Source of the DNA: Leisingera aquimarina DSM 24565
GTDB lineage: Bacteria > Pseudomonadota > Alphaproteobacteria > Rhodobacterales > Rhodobacteraceae
Direction: 5' to 3'
Assembly (NCBI RefSeq): GCF_000473165.1
Contig: NZ_KI421504.1
Location: forward strand, 2,937,719 to 3,001,718
Length of the DNA stretch: 64,000 nucleotides
Part shown: positions 56,768-64,000 of the stretch, piece by piece
Numbering within the stretch: position 1 is the stretch's first letter
How the letters are laid out: every line of letters starts with the position of its first letter
Notes under the pieces: model-generated
Database searches by the model: none
Told to the model about the DNA's origin: nothing
Seen by the model: only the letters and a program-made list of their open reading frames with translations
Made by a program: the position numbers and the translations under genes

Positions 56768-57550
56768 ATGTGCCGTTGGGCTGCCTACACCGGTGCCAAA
56801 GTCTTTTTAGAAGACATCATCTCTATACCCGCGCACTCGCTGATAGCGCAAAGCCAAAAGGCGGTTGAATGCAAGACTGCGACCAATGGCGACGGGTTCG
56901 GCATTGCCTGGTACGGGCAGCGGAGCGAGCCGGGGCTTTACCGGGATGTCTACCCGGCTTGGTCGGACTGTAATCTGCGGGCGCTGGTGAGCCAGGTGCA
57001 ATCCGGTCTTTTTCTGGCGCATGTGCGGGCCTCAACCGGATCCGCTACCAGCCGCAACAACTGCCACCCGTTTTCGGCGGGCAAGTGGAGCTTCATGCAC
57101 AACGGTCAGGTCGGCGGGTTCGAGAAATTCCGCCGTCATGCTGACATGTGCATCCCGGATGAGCTGTATGAACATCGCAAAGGCGCCACTGACAGCGAGG
57201 TACTGTTTCTGCTTGCCTTGCGTGAAGACCTGGATTCAGATCCAAAATCTGCGCTCGAGCGGGCGGTGGGCTGTATGGAAAGCCTGTCGCGTGCCCGGGG
57301 CCGCACGCCACACATGCGCTTGTCCGTGGCTATGTCGGATGGAGACAGCCTCTATGCGGCGCGCTATTCCTCCGACAGCATTGCACCATCGGTCTATTAC
57401 CGCTGGAGCCACAGCCTGAATGGGTGGGCCGTAGTTTCGGAACCGCTTGAGGACACAGGTGAAGCATGGAGTGAATTACAGCCAGGGGAGTTTCTGACAC
57501 TCACTTCCAAAGGCGCGGAAACGCAGCCGTTTCAGCCGTTTCTGAAGTGA
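56768..57550 (+). CDS. Class II glutamine amidotransferase
   Basis: A 260-residue N-terminal-nucleophile amidohydrolase of the YafJ/EgtC type. The chain starts MCRWAAYTG, so Cys2 becomes the nucleophile after Met removal; this fixes the start at 56768, with GGAG upstream. NGDGFGIAWYG, HVRASTGSATSRNNCHPF and WSFMHNGQVGGF are the glutamine-pocket motifs. It would release ammonia from glutamine or hydrolyse a gamma-glutamyl bond. The acceptor is unknown, and no ergothioneine genes are nearby. Confidence 0.88.
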   Translation: MCRWAAYTGAKVFLEDIISIPAHSLIAQSQKAVECKTATNGDGFGIAWYGQRSEPGLYRDVYPAWSDCNLRALVSQVQSGLFLAHVRASTGSATSRNNCHPFSAGKWSFMHNGQVGGFEKFRRHADMCIPDELYEHRKGATDSEVLFLLALREDLDSDPKSALERAVGCMESLSRARGRTPHMRLSVAMSDGDSLYAARYSSDSIAPSVYYRWSHSLNGWAVVSEPLEDTGEAWSELQPGEFLTLTSKGAETQPFQPFLK

Positions 57551-57583
57551 GGCGCAGCCCCAAACCGGAGCTGCAGTCCGTGT

Positions 57584-58753
57584 TTACATACGTCCGGCCG
57601 CGCGGAACCAAGGTTCGATCTTTGCCCGGACATAGGTCCAAACGTCCGGTGCGCCGCGATTGACCTTGCCACCAACGCGGGCGTCCAGCTGCGGCAGGCT
57701 CACATCATAGTCGACCCAGCTGCCGCCGCCGTTCAGCAGGTTAAGCAGCACTGGCTGCACCCGGTCGATCGCCTTGGCAAATACGGCGTCCGGGCTTTCT
57801 GCGGTCTCAAATTCCTCCCAAATGGCCCGCATAGGCAGGCCTTGGTCCGGGGGCAGCATGCCAAACAGACGGTCTGCAGCAGTTTCTTCCTTGGCTGCGA
57901 GCGCCGCGAGGGCTGCGGGGTCAATCACCCCGTGGATCGGCGCATCGCCCGCATCGATTTCGACCAGATCATGCAGCAGCAGCATTTGCAGCACCCGGTC
58001 CACATTGACGGAATGTGCGCTGTGCTCTGCCAGAACCCAAGCATACAGCATGATGTGCCAGCTGTGCTCGGCTGAGTTTTCGTGGCGTGACCCATCCCCC
58101 AGTTTGGAGGCGCGGGTGACCAGCTTCAGTTTATCTGCCTCATTCAGGAAGGGCAGGCGGGCTGTCAGGCGGCCGCAGTCAAAGCCGGTATCTTCGTTCA
58201 GGAGAGCCAATGCGTGGTGATAGGCTTCGGGGAGGTCCTGCTCCAGCGCCGCGGCGCGCCCGCCATTCAGGTTTTGCCGGACCACATCGACATGCCAACC
58301 CAGCGGTTTGGTGCCATAGAGCGTCTGAAAGATCGGCTGGCAATGGTCCACCCGCTTGGCAAAATGCGCATCGGGGCTGTCCGCGGCCTCGAATTCCTGC
58401 CACAGGCCTAACAATTCAGCGCCCTGATCTGCGGGAAGAAGGCCGAACAGGCGCTTGGCGGCGGCTTCTTCTGCCTGTGCTACAGCGTCCCAATCGACCT
58501 CATCCGTGATCGGGTGATCTCCAGCGTCGATCTCGACCAGATCATGCAGCAGAAGCATCCGGACAGCGCGGAAAATATCCACGTCCCGCGATGCAAACGG
58601 CGCCAGAACCAGTGCATACAGTGCCAGATGCCAGCTGTGTTCCGCAGAGTTTTCGCGGCGGCTGCAATCAAGGATCAGGTTTTGGCGGTCAATGCGGCGA
58701 AGCTTGTCTGCTTCGAGCAAAAAGGCGAATTGCGCGTCCAGCCGGGCGCTCAT
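57584..58753 (-). CDS. Tandem HD-domain hydrolase
   Basis: A 389-residue protein made of two copies of the same YfbR/HDDC2-type HD phosphohydrolase domain. Copy 1 has RRENSAEHSWH (H39) and LLLHDLVEIDAGD (H70, D71); copy 2 has RHENSAEHSWH (H230) and LLLHDLVEIDAGD (H261, D262), so both keep the metal ligands. Single-domain relatives act as dimeric 5'-deoxynucleotidases; here two domains are fused into one chain. It overlaps the upstream 80-residue gene by four bases (ATGA). Confidence 0.88.
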   Translation of the reverse strand: MSARLDAQFAFLLEADKLRRIDRQNLILDCSRRENSAEHSWHLALYALVLAPFASRDVDIFRAVRMLLLHDLVEIDAGDHPITDEVDWDAVAQAEEAAAKRLFGLLPADQGAELLGLWQEFEAADSPDAHFAKRVDHCQPIFQTLYGTKPLGWHVDVVRQNLNGGRAAALEQDLPEAYHHALALLNEDTGFDCGRLTARLPFLNEADKLKLVTRASKLGDGSRHENSAEHSWHIMLYAWVLAEHSAHSVNVDRVLQMLLLHDLVEIDAGDAPIHGVIDPAALAALAAKEETAADRLFGMLPPDQGLPMRAIWEEFETAESPDAVFAKAIDRVQPVLLNLLNGGGSWVDYDVSLPQLDARVGGKVNRGAPDVWTYVRAKIEPWFRAAGRM

Positions 58754-58992
58754 GCTTCGCCCTTTTCTTCAAGCTGCGCCTGAATTGCGCTGACTTTCTG
58801 ATTGAGAAACTCACGCGCCTTGCGTTCGGCCAGGCGCACGCGCATTTCGGTCAGAAACGCTTCTTCGAGCGACTGGGAGGCGGCGCCAAGCACTTGGCCC
58901 ACCTCCACATACAGTCGGTCTTCGCCGCTGGCGTCCTGTACCTTGATCGTATCGACCGCCAGTTTCTGCGCCAGCGTTTCGATTGTGCCCAT
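58750..58992 (-). CDS. Small conserved hypothetical protein (80 aa)
   Basis: A helical cytoplasmic protein: IETLAQKLAVDTIKVQD, YVEVGQVLGAASQSLEEAFLTEMRVRLAERKAREFL, then a charged C-terminal helix. No recognised domain. It sits between the hydrolase and the tandem-HD gene with overlaps on both sides (TGATG and ATGA), so all three are coupled; it may be an accessory subunit of one of them. Confidence 0.75.
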   Translation of the reverse strand: MGTIETLAQKLAVDTIKVQDASGEDRLYVEVGQVLGAASQSLEEAFLTEMRVRLAERKAREFLNQKVSAIQAQLEEKGEA

Positions 58993-59645
58993 CAGCGGGT
59001 GTTCTCTGTCAGGCGGCGCTTCACGTAATCGGACACATCGCCGATCATCGTGTCCATATGCGGTTCCTGGAAGAAATGATCCGCACCTTCGATCTCGTTG
59101 TGGGTGATGGTTATCCCCTTCTGCTCATGCAGCTTGCCAACCAGATTGGCTGTATCTGCAGGCGGCGCCACCCGGTCGGAGGTGCCGTTGATGATCAGGC
59201 CGGAAGACGGGCAGGGCGCCAGGAAGGAAAAGTCATACATGTTGGCCGGCGGCGCAACCGAGATGAAGCCGGTGATCTCCGGGCGGCGCATCAGCAACTG
59301 CATGCCGATCCAGGCGCCAAAGGAGAAGCCCGCAACCCAGCAATGCTTGGAATTGGTGTTCATCGACTGCAGGTAGTCCAGTGCGGAGGCCGCATCCGAC
59401 AGCTCGCCAACGCCCTGGTCGTATTCGCCCTGGCTGCGGCCGACGCCGCGGAAATTGAACCTCAGAACGGTGAAGCCCATGTTGTAGAACGCATAGTGGA
59501 GGTTATAGACCACCTTATTGTTCATGGTGCCGCCGAACTGCGGATGCGGGTGCAGCACGATGGCGATCGGGGCGTCTTTTTCTTTTTGCGGGTGATAGCG
59601 GCCTTCGAGGCGGCCTTCGGGTCCAGGAAAGATGACCTCGGGCAT
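58992..59645 (-). CDS. Alpha/beta hydrolase
   Basis: A 217-residue cytosolic serine hydrolase. The nucleophile elbow is GFSFGA (Ser108); HPHPQFGGTMNNKVV is the oxyanion region, NGTSDRVAPP supplies the acid and EGADHFF the histidine. It resembles the small bacterial dienelactone-hydrolase-like family with the HPHP motif. The substrate is unknown. First gene of the coupled hydrolase-80aa-HD set, divergent from iscR. Confidence 0.9.
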   Translation of the reverse strand: MPEVIFPGPEGRLEGRYHPQKEKDAPIAIVLHPHPQFGGTMNNKVVYNLHYAFYNMGFTVLRFNFRGVGRSQGEYDQGVGELSDAASALDYLQSMNTNSKHCWVAGFSFGAWIGMQLLMRRPEITGFISVAPPANMYDFSFLAPCPSSGLIINGTSDRVAPPADTANLVGKLHEQKGITITHNEIEGADHFFQEPHMDTMIGDVSDYVKRRLTENTR

Positions 59646-59714
59646 GGGTGGTTCAAATCCTACTCTCGTTCTCGCGACTGCCGGCAGAAAACTTGACGGG
59701 TTCCGTCGGGCATC

Positions 59715-59729
59715 TTAGAACAGTTCTAA
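59715..59729. promoter_or_regulatory. 15-bp perfect palindrome upstream of iscR, candidate IscR/iron box
   Basis: TTAGAAC (59715-59721) and GTTCTAA (59723-59729) flank a single A. It lies between the divergent hydrolase and iscR genes, ~100 bases before the iscR ATG. Rhodobacterales have an iron-responsive palindrome (Iron-Rhodo-box) attributed to IscR; this site is proposed as such, not verified. Confidence 0.55.
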
Positions 59730-59831
59730 TCAAGGGCGCTGGCCTCGCCATACACCGTCAGGCTGAGATACGCACAGACGCGGGGAAGGTCAATGTTTTC
59801 GCATTCGCGCCCTGGTTTCGAGAGGTAAATT

Positions 59832-60290
59832 ATGAAGCTTTCCACCAAAGGGCGCTATGCAATGGTCGCGCTGGCGGATATCGCGCTGCAGCCACAGGGC
59901 AATTTGGTGCCTCTGGGCGACATTTCCAAGCGCCAGGATATCTCGCTGCCGTATCTGGAGCAGCTGTTTGTCAAGCTGCGCCGCGCAGGGCTGGTCGAGT
60001 CGGTGCGCGGACCTGGTGGCGGTTACCGGCTGGCAATGGTGCCATCGGAGATTCGGGTGGTCGATGTGCTGTCTGCCGTGGATGAAACGGTTGATGCGAT
60101 GCACAAAGGAGCAGGCGCCTCGGGCGCGCTGTCCGGCAGCCGGGCGCAATCGCTGACCAACCGCCTGTGGGAGGGATTGAGCGCGCATGTCTATGTGTTC
60201 CTGCATCAGACCCGCCTGTCCGATGTCATCAAAAACGATCTGGCGCCGTGCCCGGCAGTGCCCAGCCTGTTTGCTGTGGTGGATGACTGA
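59832..60290 (+). CDS. iscR: Rrf2-family regulator IscR (single-cysteine Rhodobacter type)
   Basis: A 152-residue iron-sulfur-responsive repressor. An N-terminal winged helix (MKLSTKGRYAMVALADIALQ, ISLPYLEQLFVKLRRAGLVES, RGPGGGYRLA) and dimer helix are present. The three cluster cysteines of E. coli IscR are missing; the only cysteine is Cys140 near the C-terminus. Rhodobacter sphaeroides IscR is known to lack the canonical triad and to use a different ligation, so this is a lineage trait rather than decay. First gene of the suf operon. Confidence 0.93.
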   Translation: MKLSTKGRYAMVALADIALQPQGNLVPLGDISKRQDISLPYLEQLFVKLRRAGLVESVRGPGGGYRLAMVPSEIRVVDVLSAVDETVDAMHKGAGASGALSGSRAQSLTNRLWEGLSAHVYVFLHQTRLSDVIKNDLAPCPAVPSLFAVVDD

Positions 60291-60419
60291 GGTGCTAAGA
60301 ATTTGCATTCCTCGTCTTTCCGGACACTGCGCGGATACTGCACAATTTTCGCGGGAAAGCTTTGCGAAATGCTGCAAGGCAGCGTATGAGGCGGCAGCGA
60401 TCCGCAAAAAGATGACTCT

Positions 60420-61463
60420 ATGACACGCGTTTATCTTGACCATAACGCCACCGCCACCCTGCGCCCCGAGGCGCGGGCGGCTATGATCGCGGCGATGGAT
60501 GTCTGCGGCAACCCGTCGTCGGTGCATGCCGAAGGCCGTGCTGCTAAGGCATTGGTCGAGAAAGCACGGGCGCAGGTCGCGGCTGCCTTTGGCGCGGATG
60601 GGGCGGATATCGTTTTCACCTCCGGGTCAACCGAGGGAGCATCATTGGCATTGGCCGGCCGCAGCCTGCATGGCGCGCCGGTGGAGCATGATGCGGTGCG
60701 TGCCTGGACCCTGGAAGATCTTGAGGTAAGCGTCGGCGGGATGGTAGGGATTTCCGATCCTGCAGCCTGCACAGTGCAATTGGCCAATTCCGAAACCGGT
60801 ATTGTACAGCAATTGCCGGACGGGCTGGCGGTGACCGATGCAACCCAGGCTTTTGGTAAATTGCCGGTGGCGTTCAACTGGCTGGGCGCGCAAATGGCGC
60901 TGATTTCTGCGCATAAACTGGGCGGACCCAAGGGCATCGGCGCAGTTGTGATCAAACGCGGTACGGATCTGCCTGCGCAGATCAAGGGCGGCGGCCAGGA
61001 AATGGGGCGGCGTTCCGGAACCGAAAATACCATTGGAATCACGGGCTTCGGCGCCGCAGCTGAAGCAGCGGCAAAAGATCTGGCAAATGGTGTCTGGGAC
61101 AGGGTTGCAGAACTTAGAAATATTCTAGAAAAGGCGCTTGTGTCTGGCGCAAGCCATACTATTTTTGTCGGGAAGGATCAGAGACGGCTGCCGAACACTC
61201 TGTGTTTTGCGACGCCGGGCTGGAAGGGCGAAACCCAGGTCATGCAGATGGATCTGGCGGGATTTGCCATCAGCGCGGGCAGCGCCTGCTCCAGCGGAAA
61301 GGTGCGCGCCAGCGCGGTGCTGACCGCAATGGGATTTGATGAGGCCACGGCACAAGGCGCAGTCCGCGTGTCGCTGGGGCCTGAGACAACAGAAGAAGAC
61401 GTGCTGCGCTTTGCCGATGCGTGGCTGCTAAAAGAAAAGAAACATCGCGCCCGCGCGGCGTGA
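60420..61463 (+). CDS. iscS: Cysteine desulfurase
   Basis: A pyridoxal-phosphate enzyme that takes sulfur from cysteine for iron-sulfur cluster assembly. 347 residues, shorter than usual (~390-405). YLDHNATATLRPEA opens it; H90, D140 and Q143 (TDATQAFGK) and K166 (SAHKLGGPKG) hold the cofactor; Cys290 in SAGSACSSGKV carries the persulfide. The shortening is mostly in the first half between TSGSTEGASLALAG and GAPVEHDAV. Starts 129 bases after iscR; sufB follows 15 bases on. Confidence 0.92.
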   Translation: MTRVYLDHNATATLRPEARAAMIAAMDVCGNPSSVHAEGRAAKALVEKARAQVAAAFGADGADIVFTSGSTEGASLALAGRSLHGAPVEHDAVRAWTLEDLEVSVGGMVGISDPAACTVQLANSETGIVQQLPDGLAVTDATQAFGKLPVAFNWLGAQMALISAHKLGGPKGIGAVVIKRGTDLPAQIKGGGQEMGRRSGTENTIGITGFGAAAEAAAKDLANGVWDRVAELRNILEKALVSGASHTIFVGKDQRRLPNTLCFATPGWKGETQVMQMDLAGFAISAGSACSSGKVRASAVLTAMGFDEATAQGAVRVSLGPETTEEDVLRFADAWLLKEKKHRARAA

Positions 61464-61478
61464 ATGAGGAGAAGACAA

Positions 61479-63002
61479 ATGGCCGCTTTGGACCAGACCC
61501 AAGTCAAGGATGGTGTTGATCAGGAAACCGTGGACGCAGTCCGCGAGGTTGGCGGTGCTTACAAATACGGTTGGGAAACCGATATCGAGATGGAATATGC
61601 CCCCAAAGGGCTGACCACGGATATTGTCCGGCTGATTTCGGAAAAGAACGAAGAGCCGGAATGGATGCTGAACTGGCGTCTGGAAGCCTATGAGCGCTGG
61701 CTGACCAAGGAAGAACCCGACTGGGCGATGGTCGACTATCCGGAAATCGATTTCCAGGACCAATATTATTATGCCCGTCCCAAGTCGATGGAAGTGAAGC
61801 CCAAGTCGCTGGACGAGGTCGACCCCAAGCTGCTGGCGACCTATGAAAAGCTGGGTATCCCGCTGAAAGAACAGATGATTCTGGCCGGCGTTGAGGGCGC
61901 TGAAAATGCGCCCGCCGAGGGCCGCAAGGTTGCCGTGGACGCTGTTTTCGACTCCGTTTCCGTCGGCACCACATTCCAGAAAGAGCTGAAGGAAGCGGGC
62001 GTCATCTTCTGCTCGATCTCCGAAGCCATCCGTGAGCATCCTGAGCTGGTCAAAAAATACCTCGGCTCGGTGGTTCCGGTGTCCGACAACTTCTATGCAA
62101 CGCTGAACTCAGCCGTATTCTCAGACGGATCGTTCGTCTATGTGCCGCCGGGCGTTCGCTGCCCGATGGAACTGTCGACCTATTTCCGCATCAATGCGGA
62201 AAACACCGGCCAGTTTGAACGTACCCTGATCATTGCCGATAAAGGCAGCTATGTCAGCTACTTGGAAGGCTGTACTGCCCCAGCGCGCGATATCGCCCAG
62301 CTGCACGCCGCAGTGGTCGAAATCATCATCGAAGAAGACGCCGAGGTGAAATACTCCACCGTTCAGAACTGGTATCCGGGCGACGAGAACGGCAAGGGCG
62401 GCATCTATAACTTCGTCACCAAGCGTGCCGACTGCCGCGGCGACCGCGCCAAGGTGATGTGGACCCAGGTGGAAACCGGCTCTGCCGTGACCTGGAAATA
62501 CCCCTCTTGCATCCTGCGCGGCAATGAAAGCCAGGGCGAGTTCTACTCGATCGCCATCGCCAACAATATGCAGCAGGCCGACACCGGCACCAAAATGGTG
62601 CACCTGGGCAAAAACACCAAGTCGCGCATCGTGTCCAAGGGGATCAGCGCCGGCAAGGCGCAAAACACCTACCGCGGGCTGGTGTCGATGCACCCCAAGG
62701 CCAAGGACAGCCGCAATTACACCCAGTGCGACTCGCTGCTGATCGGCGATAAATGCGGCGCTCACACGGTTCCCTACATCGAGGTCAAGAACAACTCCTC
62801 CCGCGTGGAGCATGAGGCGACCACGTCCAAGGTGGACGACGACCAGCTGTTCTACTGCCGCCAGCGCGGCATGGACGAGGAAGAGGCGGTGGCCCTGGTG
62901 GTCAACGGCTTCTGCAAGGACGTGCTGCAGGCGCTGCCGATGGAGTTTGCCATGGAAGCGCAACAGCTGGTTGCGATCTCGCTGGAAGGGTCTGTCGGCT
63001 GA
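61479..63002 (+). CDS. sufB: Fe-S cluster scaffold subunit SufB
   Basis: Core of the SufBCD scaffold complex that builds [4Fe-4S] clusters. 507 residues with the family's beta-helix blocks: [53 protein letters not shown] and [25 protein letters not shown] precedes the ATG at 61479. sufC and sufD, its usual partners, are not in the next 1 kb; a YbjQ gene follows instead. Confidence 0.97.
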   Translation: MAALDQTQVKDGVDQETVDAVREVGGAYKYGWETDIEMEYAPKGLTTDIVRLISEKNEEPEWMLNWRLEAYERWLTKEEPDWAMVDYPEIDFQDQYYYARPKSMEVKPKSLDEVDPKLLATYEKLGIPLKEQMILAGVEGAENAPAEGRKVAVDAVFDSVSVGTTFQKELKEAGVIFCSISEAIREHPELVKKYLGSVVPVSDNFYATLNSAVFSDGSFVYVPPGVRCPMELSTYFRINAENTGQFERTLIIADKGSYVSYLEGCTAPARDIAQLHAAVVEIIIEEDAEVKYSTVQNWYPGDENGKGGIYNFVTKRADCRGDRAKVMWTQVETGSAVTWKYPSCILRGNESQGEFYSIAIANNMQQADTGTKMVHLGKNTKSRIVSKGISAGKAQNTYRGLVSMHPKAKDSRNYTQCDSLLIGDKCGAHTVPYIEVKNNSSRVEHEATTSKVDDDQLFYCRQRGMDEEEAVALVVNGFCKDVLQALPMEFAMEAQQLVAISLEGSVG

Positions 63003-63040
63003 TGGCAGGCCCTTGGGCAGCACCGCAGGGAGGCAAGAGT

Positions 63041-63355
63041 ATGATCGTCACAACCACACCGAGCGTCGAAGGCTACCAGATCGCCGAATACAAGGGCATC
63101 GTGGTGGGCGAGGCGATCATGGGCGCCAATGTGGTGCGCGATGTCTTTGCCTCGATCACTGATATCGTCGGCGGCCGCTCAGGCGCGTATGAAGGCAAGT
63201 TGCAGGATGCCCGCGAAACCGCCTTGGCTGAGCTTGAAGACCGCGCGCGGGACAAGGGCGCCAATGCCGTTGTGGGCGTGGATCTGGACTATGAAGTGGT
63301 CGGGCAGTCCATGCTGATGGTTTCGGCCAGCGGCACCGCTGTGGTGCTGGGGTAA
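63041..63355 (+). CDS. YbjQ (UPF0145) family protein
   Basis: A 104-residue homopentameric-fold protein: [44 protein letters not shown] and [28 protein letters not shown] are the two UPF0145 blocks. The family is loosely called heavy-metal binding, with no proven activity. GGGAGG precedes the ATG at 63041. It lies 38 bases after sufB on the same strand, so it is most likely in the suf transcript. Confidence 0.9.
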   Translation: MIVTTTPSVEGYQIAEYKGIVVGEAIMGANVVRDVFASITDIVGGRSGAYEGKLQDARETALAELEDRARDKGANAVVGVDLDYEVVGQSMLMVSASGTAVVLG

Positions 63356-63366
63356 GGGGCCGGACA

Positions 63367-63969
63367 GTGGCAAAAGACGAACAGATCATTGAGCGCCCGC
63401 AGCTTACTCTGCCGCCTGAAGAGGCTGAGTGGGTTCGAAGCCATTACCGGGATGCAGGCGTCATTCTGGAATATGGCAGTGGCGGCTCGACTGTTCTGGC
63501 GTCTGAGCTGAGCGGGAAAAAGGTCTTTTCCGTCGAGTCTGACAAGATGTGGTACCGCATGATGAAGCGGTACTTGCGCCAGGCTGGCAGCAAGTCGGTA
63601 GTACATCTGCACCATGCCAATGTCGGCAAGACCGGCAAATGGGGCAGGCCGGTAAATAACGACATGTGGCGCCGGTTTCATCAGTACCCGAATACGATCT
63701 GGGACCTTGCACACTTTGAGGCGCCGGATCTGGTGCTGATTGACGGGCGGTTCCGGGCTGCCTGTTTCCTGACTGTTATGCTGCGGACCGAAAAGCCTGT
63801 CACCGTGCTGTTTGACGACTATGCCGGGCGGGCCCTGTACAAGCAGGTCGAGAAATGGGTAAAGCCGGTTGATATCCGTGGCCGCATGGCCCGGTTCGAG
63901 CTGCTTCCCGACAACCTTCCGCGCCGGGATCTGACGCAGATCCTGACGCTTTACACAAAAACCTTCTAG
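63367..63969 (+). CDS. Methyltransferase-like hypothetical protein in the suf operon
   Basis: A 200-residue protein. ILEYGSGGSTVLASEL (residues ~33-48) resembles the glycine-rich SAM loop of class I methyltransferases, with VFSVESD giving the acidic end of strand 2 and DLVLIDGRFRAACFL a strand 4 motif. No specific family is recognised. It begins at GTG 63367, with AAGGGG upstream, eleven bases after the YbjQ stop. Its place behind sufB suggests cotranscription, not necessarily an iron-sulfur role. The window ends 31 bases after it. Confidence 0.7.
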   Translation: MAKDEQIIERPQLTLPPEEAEWVRSHYRDAGVILEYGSGGSTVLASELSGKKVFSVESDKMWYRMMKRYLRQAGSKSVVHLHHANVGKTGKWGRPVNNDMWRRFHQYPNTIWDLAHFEAPDLVLIDGRFRAACFLTVMLRTEKPVTVLFDDYAGRALYKQVEKWVKPVDIRGRMARFELLPDNLPRRDLTQILTLYTKTF

Positions 63970-64000
63970 GCGCCGACGGCTGCCGGAACAGTACTAAGCG

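Overview
The window reads as chromosomal DNA from a marine alphaproteobacterium of the Rhodobacteraceae (Roseobacter group, Leisingera/Phaeobacter/Ruegeria-like). The evidence is dense GC-rich coding on both strands, a HemB without zinc cysteines, an IscR with a single cysteine, a CckA hybrid kinase, a usg gene, recA-promoter SOS boxes of the alphaproteobacterial GAAC-N7-GAAC type, and many conserved proteins typical of that family. The genus is inferred; no rRNA is present. About 58 protein genes, one tRNA, one degenerate transposase and several RNA or regulatory candidates can be supported. There is no CRISPR array, prophage or intact mobile element.

Layout. 1-3.2 kb: end of a 3-hydroxyisobutyrate dehydrogenase-like gene, a SYLF lipoprotein, hemB and a small membrane protein. 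3.2-6.7 kb: mfd, ending in a double palindrome. 6.7-13 kb: a TPR protein, a Bcr/CflA-type exporter, a DsbA-like oxidoreductase, an acyl-CoA synthetase and a divergent XRE-cupin regulator. 13.1-15.1 kb: an arsenic cassette (ArsR-ArsC fusion, ArsC, aquaglyceroporin) with no pump. 15.2-17 kb: an orphan peptide-binding protein. 17.08-17.19 kb: a strong small-RNA candidate. 17.3-24.5 kb: 3-hydroxybutyrate dehydrogenase, patatin, DUF502, pseudouridine catabolism (psuK-psuG), a DUF4198/HupE pair with overlapping start codons, and a thiamine-phosphate synthase-like gene. 24.6-28.1 kb: trmJ, ctaA and an M32 carboxypeptidase. 28.3-31.7 kb: gyrA and usg. 32.1-34.2 kb: an RTX-repeat protein facing a radical SAM enzyme. 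34.4-38.1 kb: zwf-pgl-pgi.

38.7-39.9 kb is the only long gap. It holds a frameshifted IS5-type transposase remnant, a possible structured RNA and a tRNA-Gly(CCC). 40-43.4 kb: an orphan corrinoid-reactivating ferredoxin/ASKHA protein and a class III CoA-transferase. 43.6-48.7 kb: guaB, an RsmB-like methyltransferase and cckA. 48.7-53.4 kb: a sulfotransferase-like gene, recA (two SOS boxes) and alaS. 53.4-57.6 kb: DUF1330, MOSC, typA, an SMR transporter and a class II amidotransferase. 57.6-59.6 kb: a translationally coupled hydrolase, 80-residue protein and tandem-HD protein. 59.7-64 kb: the start of an iron-sulfur assembly operon (iscR, cysteine desulfurase, sufB) continuing into a YbjQ protein and a methyltransferase-like protein.

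Most of the window is housekeeping or ordinary accessory DNA. The items most worth following up are the compact promoter-hairpin-terminator RNA at 17.1 kb, the pumpless arsenic cassette with a fused regulator-reductase, the non-canonical genes inside the suf operon, the radical SAM protein with five C-terminal cysteines, and the structured intergenic segment at 39.5-39.7 kb.
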